The position numbers and the translations under genes were made by a program. Shown here piece after piece: positions 33,401 through 48,800 of a stretch of DNA of 64,000 bases. Below the pieces are notes generated by a model. The model did not search any database. It saw only the letters and a list, made by a program, of their open reading frames with translations, and was not told where the DNA came from. Every line of letters begins with the position of its first letter. Position 1 is the first letter of the stretch. Origin of the DNA: Glandiceps talaboti (taxonomy: Eukaryota; Hemichordata; Enteropneusta; Spengelidae); contig NC_135551.1 of the NCBI RefSeq assembly GCF_964340395.1, forward strand, positions 28,428,380 to 28,492,379, given 5' to 3'.

Positions 33401-34041
33401 CACCGTTTTCGCAAAATACCATATTTACACACTGCATCAATACATTACTTCCGGTGTATTTTATCTAGTTAATACCAAATCATTTAATTTTTGCGTCAAG
33501 ATCATTTTCAATCTTTAAGCACATTTTTATCTTAAATTGATGTAAAAGGGTAAATCTTTGATAAGTGATAATTGTTTTATACACGTTTATATTTTTAGAT
33601 TACTAACACATGACGAGAATGAACTCAACCAAATGTAAACTGAATACCTTCCGTAAAGGCAAAGCCTTTAGATTGTTGTCCTACACATATAGCTATCATG
33701 CATAATGTACATTTTAACTGGCAAATTAATTTATATGAAATTTGAAGCTAACATATAGCTACATCGAAAAGGTTTATAGGACACATGCACTTTTATATTA
33801 TTAATTCATACACCAAATTATATTGAATTTGATGTGAGCATTTTTAAGATATTGCCTAATTAATAAAACTTTCATTATTATACAAATCACTCATTGGGGT
33901 ACAAAATTACTTTTACGCAAATACCTAGTCAATATTTATAAGATGTTTACCAAAATCCAATCAGTCCTAGCCATTACCCCAATAAATATATGTACCAGAT
34001 TTCGTTTAAACTTAACAAGCCGTTTTTTAGGAAACGATGAC

Positions 34042-34139
<98 letters not shown>

Positions 34140-36539
34140 TAGACAGACAGACAGACAGACAGACAAACAAACAAACACAAAACATCAGACAGACATCGGT
34201 AAAACATAACCTTCCCTAATACTGAAAAGAAAAGGAATGTTTGTACCATTTATTTAATGAATCATTTAAGACTATTCATACGACTTTCTTCCCAACAAAG
34301 ATTGGATGAAGTTGCATATTTTCATTTTGAAATTGAGTGAAGGAGTGGTAGAAGGGCTGGGTATAATTTTACAAATTACTGACATCCTCTAGCTCTACAC
34401 ATCGGCTATGCATTTAAAGTACTTTATATGACGTCAACAGTTCGATCGCTTTACCAACAAGAGTTGCTTTGGAATGGATTGGGGATGCATGATGTAAAGG
34501 TTTGCAACAAGGATGCCTGTGGGTAAATTCACTTTTAAATTGTGTATATAGTCAATATAGTCAATTTAACCATGTTTAATTTCCAACATGGAATACAAAT
34601 GCCCCGATCCCCTTATCAGCAAGGAAGGTATAACAGCCTTGTTTCAAAAACCACGAATGGCATTTGGACAATTAATACTATGGGTTTATTGAAGTGGCTG
34701 TTTTGTGCAAAAATTGCAACCTCGAGAGAAAAGGGTCATCATCGATTCTTGATGATATTTTCAAAAGTAGAGTCCCGGGTATCGCTTATGTTCATAAGAC
34801 ATGTGGAGGGAATATACATCATTCTACAACGCACGAGCCAAGTTGAACGAAAAATATGGAATATATACTCTGGTTGTTCTACGTCACGACAACGCACTTC
34901 TATGTCATGATAACGTGCGTGTGTCTACGTCATTGGTTCTGCTGTGTTCGAAATACTAGTCAAAACGTTCAAAATTGCCATTATTTCTCCTCGAATTCTC
35001 TTTGATATTACTGGCGCTGGTATAATTATGTTATTCTCTAATAATATGCTTCATTCCGCCGGAAGATACTCGTGACCAAAGGGTTATGTACCCCCTCAAC
35101 ACTCGATATATATATAAGACAAACGTAGTGATATTCTGTACTTATTCCACGTATTTTAGAGAGGATAATAGAAGTACTGTTATGGTGTCAACCTAGTTTC
35201 TCATTTTCAAAACAGAATAAATGAAACATGCAAGTTCATTTAATGTTGTGACGACACGGTGTGAGTGTATAAGTGATATAACATAAATCTATCTTAAGAG
35301 GAAGTATTTCTCTCAGTTCCTCATAATCAAGAGAAAAGGTTGCCAAATGTTAGAAGAGACATTGAGTAAACTGTGAAAGTTACAATATCACAAATTTCAT
35401 TTAAAGGGTAATAATTCAATTCCAGGTTATCTTTAAGCATTACTTAGGAACAGTTTTTTTTTCATCACCAAGTTTTTCTATAGCTTTGCCAGACAACCTT
35501 CTTTTAACACCTAGATTTCAATCATAATTGAAAGTAGACTGTAATAAAGCATCGGGTGATGATTACTATGCAATATTAAATGAATAATTTGCATAATCAA
35601 TGGTATTTACCAATCACGTGACATATCATCTGATTTCTTGTTCAGAATTTGATGTAACGAATCAAATGATTCATAGATTTGAAATTTTATAGATAATATC
35701 TTTTCAAATAATGTTTTTGAATAAGTGTGCGTGTGAATATGGATATATGAATATATTAACAATTATTTGCACATTAAGTTCCTGTGTTATAAGAGAACAT
35801 TTCAGTTACTATCATCAAGAAAATACACTGTCTGTATTCTGCCACACTCTAAACCATGTACTCGCTTCAAGGCACAACAATGAAGAGTCTTGCATCTGTA
35901 GTCCTTGCGGAGACATTCAGTTTACCATTTCATAAAGACATTCTCCCTGAGGTAAAAAGTAAATTAGGTTTTCGTCTCATTGCAATGATACAGACGAAAA
36001 GAAGGAAAATGACACGAATTGTTTAATCTTACACCTTTAATTTGTGGGAACAGACTAAAAGTAATGAGCTATGCGTCTTCAGTAGCACATATCGTATGCG
36101 ACGTTTACCGCTGTGACATATGACTCATTTACAGGCGTGTTTAAGAACACAGCGCAATTTGTCCTGATTTGTTATTTTCACTTTTAAACCTGCAATTTAC
36201 TTTTTATGCTGCAACTAATCTCAGGCTGACATTTCTTCTTAAGAAAAATAGGCTGAAGTTTATTCAGAGTCAAGGTAACCTACTGGAAGATTATCTGCCA
36301 TTTCATCGACAACTGTGTCATGTTATATACTTGGACTTACATAAGGAATATATGTAACAATTTTCATTAAATTAATGAAGTAGTGTTGTGAGATACCGTG
36401 TCTATTGGCAGGCAGGCAGGCAGACGGACGGACGGACGGGTAAATGGACGGATGGACAGACAGACAGTCAGACAAACAGACAGACAGAATGAGACAGACA
36501 GACAATGGGACAGACAGACGATGAGACAGACAGATAGGC

Positions 36540-36576
<37 letters not shown>

Positions 36577-39413
36577 GGCAGACAGGCAGCTTCATTTCAC
36601 ATTTGTTCGATAGACATACATACATACATACATACATACATACATACATACATACATACATACATACATACATACATACATACATACATACATACATACA
36701 TACATACAAACAAACGGATAGTCATCGGTGACACAGCCTACATACTAAAATAATCGAATCGAATCGTACATTGCGCTGGTGAACATATTTGTTTGAGCAA
36801 TTTATCTTTACTCTTATAATCTTGCTCATTGCTACTAATGCGACGAAAAGAAGATAAAAGTTAATGAGGCATGCAGCCTTTGCATTTCCTAAGATGTGCT
36901 CAACCATACGATGTAGTTATAATCATGTGGGTTTAGTTAGTTTAGTATAAACGGATGCTGTATTTTCGGCACGTGCTTGTTTAAAACAACAATGCATTCA
37001 TATCCATCTCCTATACAATCTGACAACGTGACCACGTATAATCAGCCTATAACAATGTAACTTTCATTCATTTCTCATTCACTCAATGATATATAATAAA
37101 AAGTATTTTTGAATGTCTATTCTTCAGTAATATGTTCTTGTGATAATGTATATCGTCTTTGTTAAAGGTCAGAGGTCGCCCGATACGTATGTCAGGGTGA
37201 AGTGTTTTTTATTTTCCTTCAGACAAACAAGACGCTGATGTTTCGCGATCACTTAGGCCAAATATTTACAGTTATTTGGTCCGGGTTGCCCGACCTCCAC
37301 CTAGTTTTTCACGCCGACCCTAAACTTTTTTTTACGTATTCGAGAAAAATAATAATTATATCGTGAAAATCGTGAAGTCTCGCAAGAAATAGTGGGTTCG
37401 GAAATTGACATCAACTTAAAAAGTCAATATAAAATTATTCTTCCAATCTGTAATGGCTGTACATCTGATAGGAATAAATAAACAACAGAGACCATTTGGA
37501 AAACAATGGAAAACCTGAACTAGACAATCACACATGAAAAATATACATATATTAAAGTAAAATAAAAATCTACCTACCTATTTTTAAAATGAATGTAATC
37601 GGAACCACACATTTTTATTTACTTTATTAATGAGTGTTTAACATCCCAAATTTGGCTTATTTGCATTACTCTAAATTTCACTTGGGGAAAAAGTATTTCG
37701 TAAACCATCAGAATTTCAAGTTTTGTTTGACCGTCTCGATTCAAGTGACTGTCACGGTTTCGTAGTATGGGTCGCCAAACCACTCGTTATCCGAATTGGA
37801 CGTCAATAGCGCTGTAACAACTCTCTTATGATCGATTTGACATATTAATTTCAAAATTAGGATACGTTGTAGTAACTATTCGTATATTACTGACAAATTT
37901 TATTAATGCATTCAAACTATTTAAGCTAACATCGTACGTTGATTCAGTTTAAACATAAAATCTCATGTTTAAAATTTTACGAACACCTTTCTTTGTTACT
38001 TTATTGAACGACTAACGTACACACCAAAATATTGTATGTAATTATCAATAACGTTCAGGTTCCAATCTTGAAGTCTTAATCTTTCCAAATGCATATTCCT
38101 TATAATCAATGACCTAGGTGACATGTTAAAAGTAATTTATCACAATTTATGTAATTTGAGATTGGTTACTTTTTGATAAATAAAATAGAACAATTGATGA
38201 TTGATCTCTAGTACATTAACCCTATGTACAGAGAGAATGATCTAGTTTGCGTTGACAGAGGTTTCACAATCAGTAATAGAATACAAACATGCACGTAATT
38301 ACTGATAGTACGATATGACAGAGTGACGTTTCTATGTCGATTGGTGGGTTCAATTGAACGTAACGACTCAACTACGTAATCATGAAATACTAGATATGGT
38401 TTTTGAACCACTTTATCTATCCTTCCGGCACATTCATCCATTTCACAAGAGTACACGGTGTCCGCCTCGACGAATTAATATAACCGCCATTTGTGTGCGT
38501 TTGGTTCATTTAGGGAGGTGGAGGGGGGCATATGTGAGGCCAATGTTGTTGTACAGCGTAACTGTTTATGTAACGACACAATAATAACTTTTAAAGTTAT
38601 TTTCACCAATCCTGCTGCGCGACCTCTCTTAATATGTATGTTTCAAAGAGGCCGTCTGTACACTGGAGCGATACATTATCGGTATTTGTTTGGAGCTTTA
38701 TTCCTTCCAGCTAACCTCTGTATTGTGATGTGAAGCTCCTAATTTCCCATAACACCTCGATTGATGTGATAGATACTGTATGCCATTTCCAAAAAGAAAC
38801 ACATGATAGCGGCCGACAAATACGAACAACGCTATCTCAAGGACTTTTCCGTATTTATGGTAAAATTTATTGTAAATTCTCTCAAACCTTTGTGGCATAA
38901 TAAACACATACGTAATCTGTGTACACGATCAGAGGCTTAAGATGTGACGAAGAGGCTCGGATGTATTAAGACCACAACGATGTTCTTATAAAAAGTCTCT
39001 CGTTGGGAAGAAAAGTTCTTTTAATAGTACATGGACACGAAATTGTTGGCAAAATGTCATGTATTCACCAATTTGGAAGTCATATTTCCTTACGTGTTTG
39101 CAAAATAGAGAAAGAGTAATACACACATGCATGCATACATACATAAATACATACATACATACATACATACATACATACATACATACATACATACATACAT
39201 GCATACATGCATACATACATACATACATACATACATACATACATACATACATGTACATACATACATACATACATACATGCATACATGTACATACATACAT
39301 ACATACATACATACATGCATGCATACATACATACATACATACATACAAACATACATACATACATACATACATACATGCATACATGCATGCATGCATGCAT
39401 GCATGCATGCATG

Positions 39414-39451
<38 letters not shown>

Positions 39452-41430
39452 CATACACACATACATACATACATACATACATACATGCATGCATGCATGC
39501 ATGCATGCATACATGCATACATACATACATACATACATACATACATACATACATACATACATACATACATACATACATACATACGTAAAAGAAAGTGAGA
39601 AATTAAATCAGTTTGGATGCGCTATCCTTTAAATCAAAATATTGGGTGGGGCAATTTCGAGAGGCAAAATAAGACATTATTCTTCATCAAGGTAACTCTT
39701 TAACCAGACTTTTGGGAATGCTTTCTATTGGCAACGTGTTTCTAGAACTAGATTACATCAAGCAGATGTTCTCGCTAACAGCAAAATAAGACTTAGCACG
39801 ATCCATTGTCGATTATTTTTTTGAGGGCTTTAGAGCTATGATAGCCAGATATGAATAAAGAGGTTGTGAATGTATTCCTTATACGCAACATCCCCCATTA
39901 TGCGTTATTGTGACAGACTAAGAAATAGTAGTATGAAATCATATACTCACTCAGACCTTCATGTGGTCTAGAAAATCAAAGTAAACAAGTAAACCTTTTC
40001 ATCATAGTAGCCATGTTTGTAATTTATAAGACCTGGTTTCTACATAAAACACTGACAGGCTTCAGTATGTGGACATTTCCAGTGTTTCTTGGCAGAAATT
40101 AGAATCAGAACTGCGACAGAAACTATGTACTGCAATATTTTTTTCTCTTTATATATGCGTTTGATTTATTATTATTACAAATGTAATGTTTTGTACGAAC
40201 TAAAATTTATTATGTAAATTTCTGTTTACATAAATATGTAAAGTGCACAAGCTGTAATGTCTAATTAAGATTATGGGAAATATAAATAAACAAATTAAGA
40301 AAATACATAATCACAACTTAATAATCATGATTGCATGGGGAAACAAAAGTATGAGACAAAATAGACACTAAATTCATGTAGAGGCATCAGCAATCAGTAT
40401 AGCTTACGACTAATTCTCAACTCTTAAGCTAAAAGTCTTAGCACAGATAATAAGAAACAAAATTATGTTTCCATTGTAGATGATAAAACTCTAATGGCAA
40501 GAAATAAGAAAACAAGGAAGTGAAAAAAGTGTGCTATATGCTCTAAAGAGTATGTAGAATAAGATTATTTAAAAATTGTAGGACATCACTATTTACGACT
40601 GCCATCTGGATTGATTAATTGAACCTATTCAGGAAGTTGGTGAAATCGTCATAACACCTTAATTGTATTAGTCTACTTATACGCTATTCCACAAAAATCT
40701 TCATACTTTACGTCTAGCAGTAATTCTCCTCAGAAGTGTTTTTACGCTCCTTATGTCTTATGGCTGAGCTTTAATATCCAGCTGACTCTTCACACTCCGT
40801 GGATCGTCAATATTCTCACCTACACACTTATCTCATGTGTTTAAGTGTTAACACATACGCATCATTGGCATCTGTAAAAACGTGTTCGATTTTTCTTGAT
40901 GTAAATTGTTCGACAGGCGGCTATGTGTGACATTTATCAACGTTTGTCATCCATAAAAACTGTGATCACATAGGACATGCGTATACTTTATTGAATTGAT
41001 TATTTGCTTCACAGTATGTTATCATGTATATTGATTCAGATTTATTGGTCAAAGCTTTATTTGTATAGTTTACTGCATAAATTATAATTAGTATTGATTC
41101 TGGTATTGTACACTTTTATAGCTATATTGGTAGTAACATTTAAACAGGAAGCTGTTATTTGAGTGGATTCAATTCGAATTTCTGTATGACTAATGGTTAC
41201 TAGAAGAGAGAAACTCGGGTCCACTCAACTAAGACCCATGTGATATGACACATGTGTTCCTAAGATATAATTACCGAAAACCATTACTTATGCAAATAAC
41301 TCATTCAATATTCATTGCATGTTTACCAAAACCTAACCAGTTCTAGCCATTACCCAAAAGAACACTTGCACCAAATTTCGTTGAATTGAGCCAACCGTTT
41401 TTGAGAAAATGGTGAGACAGACAGACAGAC

Positions 41431-41461
<31 letters not shown>

Positions 41462-41462
41462 C

Positions 41463-41508
<46 letters not shown>

Positions 41509-42515
41509 ACGCAGACTTTCCACCCCTAATATATAACCTTCCTTACGGAAGGTAAAAAGGCTAATAGTCTATGAGCTGGTCGATGTCAAATTTTCCAAAA
41601 ACAATCAATCCCCAAAACATACATGTAGTAACAAAGTATGTGTGTGAAGTACTTCATGGTCCGAGTGTTCATCACAAAGTGCAAGTTTTATGCAGAGTTC
41701 AAGATAGAAATTACTTGTAGAGTTCAGATTGATAATAATAAAATATATGTACAACTTTGAACTGCGAGATGGTAAACAAGACACTGCAAATGTTGATTAG
41801 TGATCAAAAACACTGGGGTCTGTTATATACTTATTGTCATGAATTCGTAATTACTGTGTTTGGATTCAGACATGACATTGCTTATACATGTCGACACCTA
41901 GTTAGAGAAATGAATTTGGCTCACATGGATGTCAAGACAATAGGTACACTAATATCGTATGTCTGGAGATGTCATTCAAGTTAAAGTTTAGTATCCTTTC
42001 TTTGTTCTCCATGACGCTCATAATTATGCATGACCTATTGTTATCTTAAAAGCACATCTCATATGCGTGACTTATTGTAATTTAATTATTGTAACGACAA
42101 TAGCGTCGCAGAGTTTCAGCACTTGGCTTTTGACCGTCGAGCTGTGAGCAACTGAGTCGACTTCTAGCTCTGGCCTTGGAGGGAGGCCGTTTTAAGCCGA
42201 ACTCAGGGCTTTGAAAAATAAAGTCTATGGTTCCAGATACACAACATACATCGTCTCGTATGTAGTTTATCCTACAGCAACAATACTGGCTGACCCAGAA
42301 AGATTTGATACTTATAGTCAATCCAATACGTATCAAGACTGGTTCGTTAACCTAAATACAGTACTTTGAATGAACAACATTATACTGAAGATCGCGTCCA
42401 TCGTGAAACTCTGAGTAACGACTTATTACATCCTTTATTCTTTTGAATTATCTATAATGCTCTGCTACTAATATTTGCATCGAGCACTGTTCTCTCCAGC
42501 GAGACACTTACATTC

Positions 42516-42546
<31 letters not shown>

Positions 42547-42588
42547 TGTATGTATGTATGTATGTATGTATGTATGTATGTATGTATG

Positions 42589-42661
<73 letters not shown>

Positions 42662-42773
42662 TTGGTAGTACTGGAACTCTTTCTTGGTTGAGAAAGAGTT
42701 CCAGTACTACCAAAACTATTACGCTCTGCCACTGCGGTATAGAGCACTGTCTTAGCAGATTGACACTCACCGA

Positions 42774-42839
<66 letters not shown>

Positions 42840-45800
42840 AAACCTAATACATTGTAATATCAAAACGCTTTCAGCGATTGGTTCAGTAAATGGAATTACT
42901 AATAGATTGTATTAATATTACGAATTTATTGATCAGACACTTCAATAAAACGAAACGAGTGATCCTGAAATACTACAGATTCTTGTCATGGAAAAAATAG
43001 GAAATTGCTTCAGAAAATAAATAAATAAATAAATAGTAACACCATAAAATACTCATTTGTCGATAATATGTAGTACTATTGATAACGCGATGAACGGGAG
43101 GCGAACGAAATCACACGGATAAAAAATGCAATCACATTAGGCCCATAAGCTTTTCCTGCAGAAAGTTCAGAGTTCGGCAACGTTTATAGGATTACTGGTA
43201 TATATGATATGTTCGGTTGGATTGAATAATAAGCTTATTTTACCATTTTACGACCTCACTGAACCTTGTCATATTTTACCAAAGTATAGAAAGTATAGTC
43301 AGGGCACCAAGGCTGGCATTTTTGAAAAATAGTGCCCGGCTTGAAGGACAATTTTTGGCAGCATATTTGGTTAGAGTAACATCTGGGCCTTCAGAAAACT
43401 GATGTTGCCCCTCTGGATTCTCTTGTGTAAACTCGTAGGAGATCGTTTCCATAGTAACGTGGCATTATTTTAAAGGATGCGAAAACATTAAAAATAGTGC
43501 CAATGGCATTGTAGCACAAGTGTACAGTTTTTAAAAATGTTTATCGACATGCTGATCCATGCTAGACATAGGTGTTCATTTGGTGATTTTCCAGTTGCCT
43601 ATCCATCCCTGTTGTTATCTTTGCAATACTCACCAAATTTTAGTCTCATTAATCAAGTACTTTCTGAGATATAAGTTTTTGACGGGTTACATGCAAACAT
43701 TGACATTGACATTGTAGGCGTGACACCTGTGTCTATATCCATGTACGTATGACGCCATGTACACGTCTTGTAGTCGCACCCAGAAAATACAAATACCATG
43801 TCACTCAATCTATCAGCAGCAAACCCACAGCAAAATGTACATCCATTTAAACATCTTTGGCGACAGGTTTGCTGCTACAGTACAGTTCTGTTGTAACCCC
43901 GTGACGTCTTCGCTGACACAAACCATCGAAGGCTACAGGGTATGCAGAGAACCAGTTACATGGCGACCTTTTTTTTCATAAACAATTTGTCAAACAGTCA
44001 TCCCTGTATTTTGCAGGCCGTCACCACAGAAGAGTTCGGACGTTGCTTTGCTTTCTGGATTTTAGTTTCAAATGCTTAAATTCCACCATGTGTATATTCA
44101 GAGACAATTTATGTGATGGTGTACCAGATTGTGACAATGGATCTGATGAATGGGATGAGGAATGTGGTAGGTAAAATAACATTACTAACACGATAACATT
44201 ACTCTCATTGGATTTAGGAAATAGGCTATTCCGGACTGCAAACAGGAATTGAGAATACAGTGCCCTCTCTCAAATTGGGGGTATCATTACCCTCCCCCCC
44301 GTACTGTTTCTTAAGAACTTTGTCCCTTGGTTTCTGTAGAAGTGTAAATCAAGGATGTTTTTCGAATTGTACAGACATCGAGGAAAGCAGCACTGCTCTA
44401 TGATTAACCGAGTAACATATACCATGTATACCCCCAAGGTACACACAGACAGGAAGTAAAGCACCACCATGGCAAATTTTGTAAGGCCTATTCTCGCAAG
44501 AATATATCCCCGTTATCATTACGGCAGTCGAACGTCATTTTCTAGTACGGAACGTTAGAACTATACACCAATGTGGCTGTCTGTATAAGCGTGAAACTCA
44601 TCCATAGAAATATATCATTAGCCGGAAGATCGATACCACACTTACATCGCATTTCCGGTTAGTGCTATTCATATGGGCTTCATGCGCATACAGAGGGATT
44701 TGCAATAGTGTATTGCATATATAATATTAAACTGACGGATGCTATACTCATCAAATACAAATTACATTTAGTTGGTATTCTAATATCACGTGTGTGTAGC
44801 CAATTCACTAGACTGTCGACAGTCGCTCGCGCCTTTTTTGCCCAAAGTTTTATCTAAACTCCGATCCCGCGCAACACTAGTCTAATCGCAAATTGAGGGC
44901 CGAAGGCCCGAGCGACTGTTGTCCCTTGCCGCATCTCCCTTGCTATTACTTATTCATGATGTGACGTCATTTAATGGGGCGGTACTCTATCGTATAATTT
45001 GCATACAGTTCAATGTAAGGTTACTCAACGTGCAACACACGTAAACTGCAGCGCAAATTTGACCTTGTAAATGCATTTTGATGGTCATAATCAAGTACTT
45101 TTTCCTTTCCTATCTTTCTTTGTTAAAGCTTGAAACCGCGCGTTTTTATAACATTCGTAAATGACGTCGTTGACAAACTCGACGCCCGATACATTGTCAT
45201 GCTCACTAGTCTATTGCCTTGTTTAGCATGCAGCTAGCTGTTACAGTGGTACTGGAGCGAGAGAGTGCTACGGAAGTCGACTTGTACCAACTCCGACCGA
45301 CACTCCAGTCAAGCAACAGATGTTTTGGACACCTTTTTTACCTTCCCTCGACTGCAGCTAGCATATTATATAGTAATACTATTCATGTATAAAATGTTTG
45401 ATAGTGAGGCGCAGATAATGTGCAAATGGTAGACGTTCTACCTGAAACAGAAAAGTGCCTCCATATTTACCACGGCACGGAGATCCTGCTCCGATCCGAC
45501 ACGTCTTCAACTAGTGCCTCCACAGAGTACTGAGTCTATATATACCTAACGCTATTGTACCCCATTATTTCAGATACCGATTGAGGAGTCAATTTACGTA
45601 ATCTTTATCACGATGCTATATGATATGACAGTTTGTTGTGTCTTTTCCTTGATGTTTTCTTTTTATGTGATTTTTGTTGTTGATGTGGGAGGGGGGGGGG
45701 GGTGAACCTTTGGGTCGGCCGCTAGGTTGTTACCACTTCCCTATTGTTTAGCAAAATTACCACAAATAAAAGGGCCTTCGCCGTTTATATACGGGATTAT

Positions 45801-48800
45801 ATTAGAGCTATCATTGTATCAATGAGGATACTACTGGGACAATTGCAGACTAGATGTTGTTAGCTGTATCGCGAGAACGATCGGAGCATGGAAGTATAAA
45901 CCCACAGGCCTGCGACTTCATATCCCGGGCTTCATAGGCTATGGACTTGTCACTTCCTGTCAGTACACTAACGAAAACATCTTTCCCAGAGACATAGGTA
46001 TCTATAATTCTTCTCTGAAAGTCTTTCAAGTGCGAGTATCAAAGTTTTTCCAATGCGTCTCGATGTGTTGACTCGCTTGGTGACTACGCCATGTTCATTT
46101 TGATTGACAAGCTTTGTGAACTATGACCTAAATGTCCATAGTCTACAAACTGAATGTTCCTATTGTTATCGCATGAGGGCGCGGCAAGGGACAACAGTCG
46201 CTTGGGCCTTTGCAATACGGCCCTCGAAATCAGTTTGCGATTATACTATTACTAGTGTTGCGCCGGACCGGAGTTTAGATAAAACGTATGGAAAAAAGGC
46301 GCGAGCGACTGTCGACAGTCTACCAATTCACCATAAATGATATTTCACCCTTGACCTAATATATTGTACATTGTAAGTTATTACCGTAGTGCAGCATAGA
46401 GATACAAGGTGAAGTTAGGATTCACTCTTTTAGTATGATAGTTGGTAAATGTAGAGTGGATGTGAGACTGCCCAGAATCATTAAGATAATTCACTATAAT
46501 TCCATTTTAAGAACCTTAAGGGGTTCACAAGTGACTCATGTATTCCCTAAAGCAGCTTAATCTTATTACCATTATAACACCGGCACACTTTCAAAAGTAA
46601 ATATATCTTGACAAATGTTCAATACTCCCATGTCCATTTTCAATGTTCAATAAGTATTTCTTCAGTAATGATTTTATATAACCTGCCGTATACGGATATT
46701 TAATCAGACTGTCCTAAAAGTACATTTATTTCATTTTAATTAATGCTGTAGTTGACTACTATGATCAAGAGAACTGGGATCTGAAAATAGGAGAGAAAAT
46801 GGACATCATTACAGAGGAAGAAGAGTTACTTGAAGGAAAATCAATCTCCTGTGGTAAGAAAATGATTAAAACGAAGGTCGAATGATGTAATTGTTTTTCG
46901 CTTTGGTTCACATTTTGGCATAGGGATTCCCAAAAATGCAATTTTGTCCCACAGTAACAATTTGGTAATTGTCGTATTAAATTCCAAAGGCTAATCATTT
47001 GTGCCTTGTGATGTGTTGCAGATAATGTCAGTATTTTTTACAAGACTGTAACGTCTAATCGGTGATACATATTACTCCAAGACTTACACAATGAACGACG
47101 TGTTTTCTCCCTGATACATTTTCAGAGATGTTTATCCACGCCGCAACCTACAATATTTCATATGATACAAATTTAAAGTAGCTGACTAATCACAGTCACG
47201 AATACAACTGACAAACATGGTGTATCATTACTGTAATGATTCAACGTGTCTGTCGGATGAAATATAAGTATTTTCCAATTCCCGGATGTTACGCCCAAGT
47301 ATGGCGGGTGACAGAAGGCTCGTATGAGAGAAGTGTTATAGCAAAAATCGCAAATGTTGTAAGGGCTTACTGAATTTACTTTAATTTCAACTTCTGAAAC
47401 GATATCCGTAGTAAAATAGGTAGTCATCTTGTGCAAGATCACCAAAAAAAGGAATGGCCAGTAAACGCACTGCTGAAAGGCTTTTATGTTCTCAAATACG
47501 GAAAGGCTTTTTTAACACTCACCTTAAGCTTCTAGTCCAGTTGCTAGAGTGACTTTTTTCATGGTGTTATAGGCACTGAGTATTAAGCCTACCGAAAACC
47601 TATATTACAACCAATAGCAATTGCTTAGAAAAAAACCCACGGTTTTTAGGAATGACACTTAACAGTTTGCCAAAATATCAATATTTTATATAAGATTTCA
47701 AAATGAAATATTACTCAGCTACCTAATGTCACACACTGTTTAGTTTAATAAGATTGAATATGATGTGATTCTAAGACGTGATGTCAACATTGTGATGATA
47801 TCAAGGTGGAGTATGCTATCATATGCATATTCATTCTTCATCCTTCTGGGTTTTGGCATAGGAGGGCTTTCCTTTTAATTTAGTTGTGCTTAATAATATT
47901 GTTATTTGCAGGTGAACATAAACACATTAAACCAGTAAAATGAACGCATATCTATTCAGAATTAGTAGAACATCGTTCTAGATCTTTCCACAATTATTAT
48001 TTCGGCTTCTTTTGATATTTGTATTATGCACGTAGATGAACTGATGTACCATGGTAACTGCAGCTGTGTACATTTGACTGCTTACAACGCGGGGCAGGTA
48101 GACAACCAGACGAAAATAGTCGATACCCTCTTGGACTGTTCAAATAAACAACTCATCTCTGTTCCAATGAATATTCCTGACAATATCACAATACTGTAAG
48201 TATTACAAGGAAATATATAATAACGTTACCTAAAATAACATAACATTGGTTGTCGACACATAACCTCTTCAATTAGTTATAGCACAAAAACTACACTTTT
48301 ATAACTCTAGAACATTTTAGGTTCTTTTTTCTTCTGTGCTGTCACCTAATGTATTGTTCTTAATTATGTACCCTTCACTTTGTTATCTAAAAAGAGGTAT
48401 CTGATAAATCCATCAGTTTTGTAATCGTGATAGTATAAATTTCAGTATCAAATGCACCGATCTACAAATATTTTATCATATATTTGTTGATATAACAATC
48501 AACAAACGATAGCATATAAACACAGAGGAAAATGTTGAATCGATTCGTACAATGTTGGTGACTGGGCGACGTGCTACGTAAAAGAAAAGTGCATAGAAGT
48601 ATTTAATTTGAAAATTAAATAAATTGTATATCAATGGTCATATGATTTCAAACATCAATTTTGCAGACTTTGTAGGTGTATTCACTGAAAGTGTAAATTT
48701 ATTTGTGAATTTCAGAGATCTGTCAGATAATATGATAGAAGAACTGAAAGACGGTGACCTAGTTGGTTTGTATAAACTTAAGGAACTGTAAGTACAGTGA

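Larger units (their letters stand above)
30465..44016 (+). other. Intron 1 of the RXFP-like gene (13.5 kb)
   Basis: Inferred intron. I looked for further LDLa-type exons (CDG..DC..GSDE) and saw none. It holds palindromic ATCCCGAT words (30557-30880), a dispersed repeat (32622-32730), a tandem-core element (33645-34215), large microsatellites and the hairpin at 42.7 kb. Stretches 30881-32621, 34216-36407, 36710-39120, 39585-41250 and 42839-44016 show nothing recognised. Confidence 0.6.

Noticed and set aside
34037-34219. Frames of repeated TDRQ or SVCL
   Set aside because: CAGA microsatellite translation. The same holds at 22.4 and 36.4 kb.
43757-43981. 75-codon frame just upstream of the LDLa exon, considered as an extra extracellular exon
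   Set aside because: No LDLa or other domain, no acceptor/donor pair of the right phase.
30465-44016. Additional LDLa exons (GRL101-type receptor)
   Set aside because: No six-cysteine CDG..DC..SDE pattern found in intron 1. The hinge and 7TM fit RXFP better.
46104-46340. 78-codon frame
   Set aside because: Runs through the right inverted repeat of the Mutator-like element. No transposase motif.
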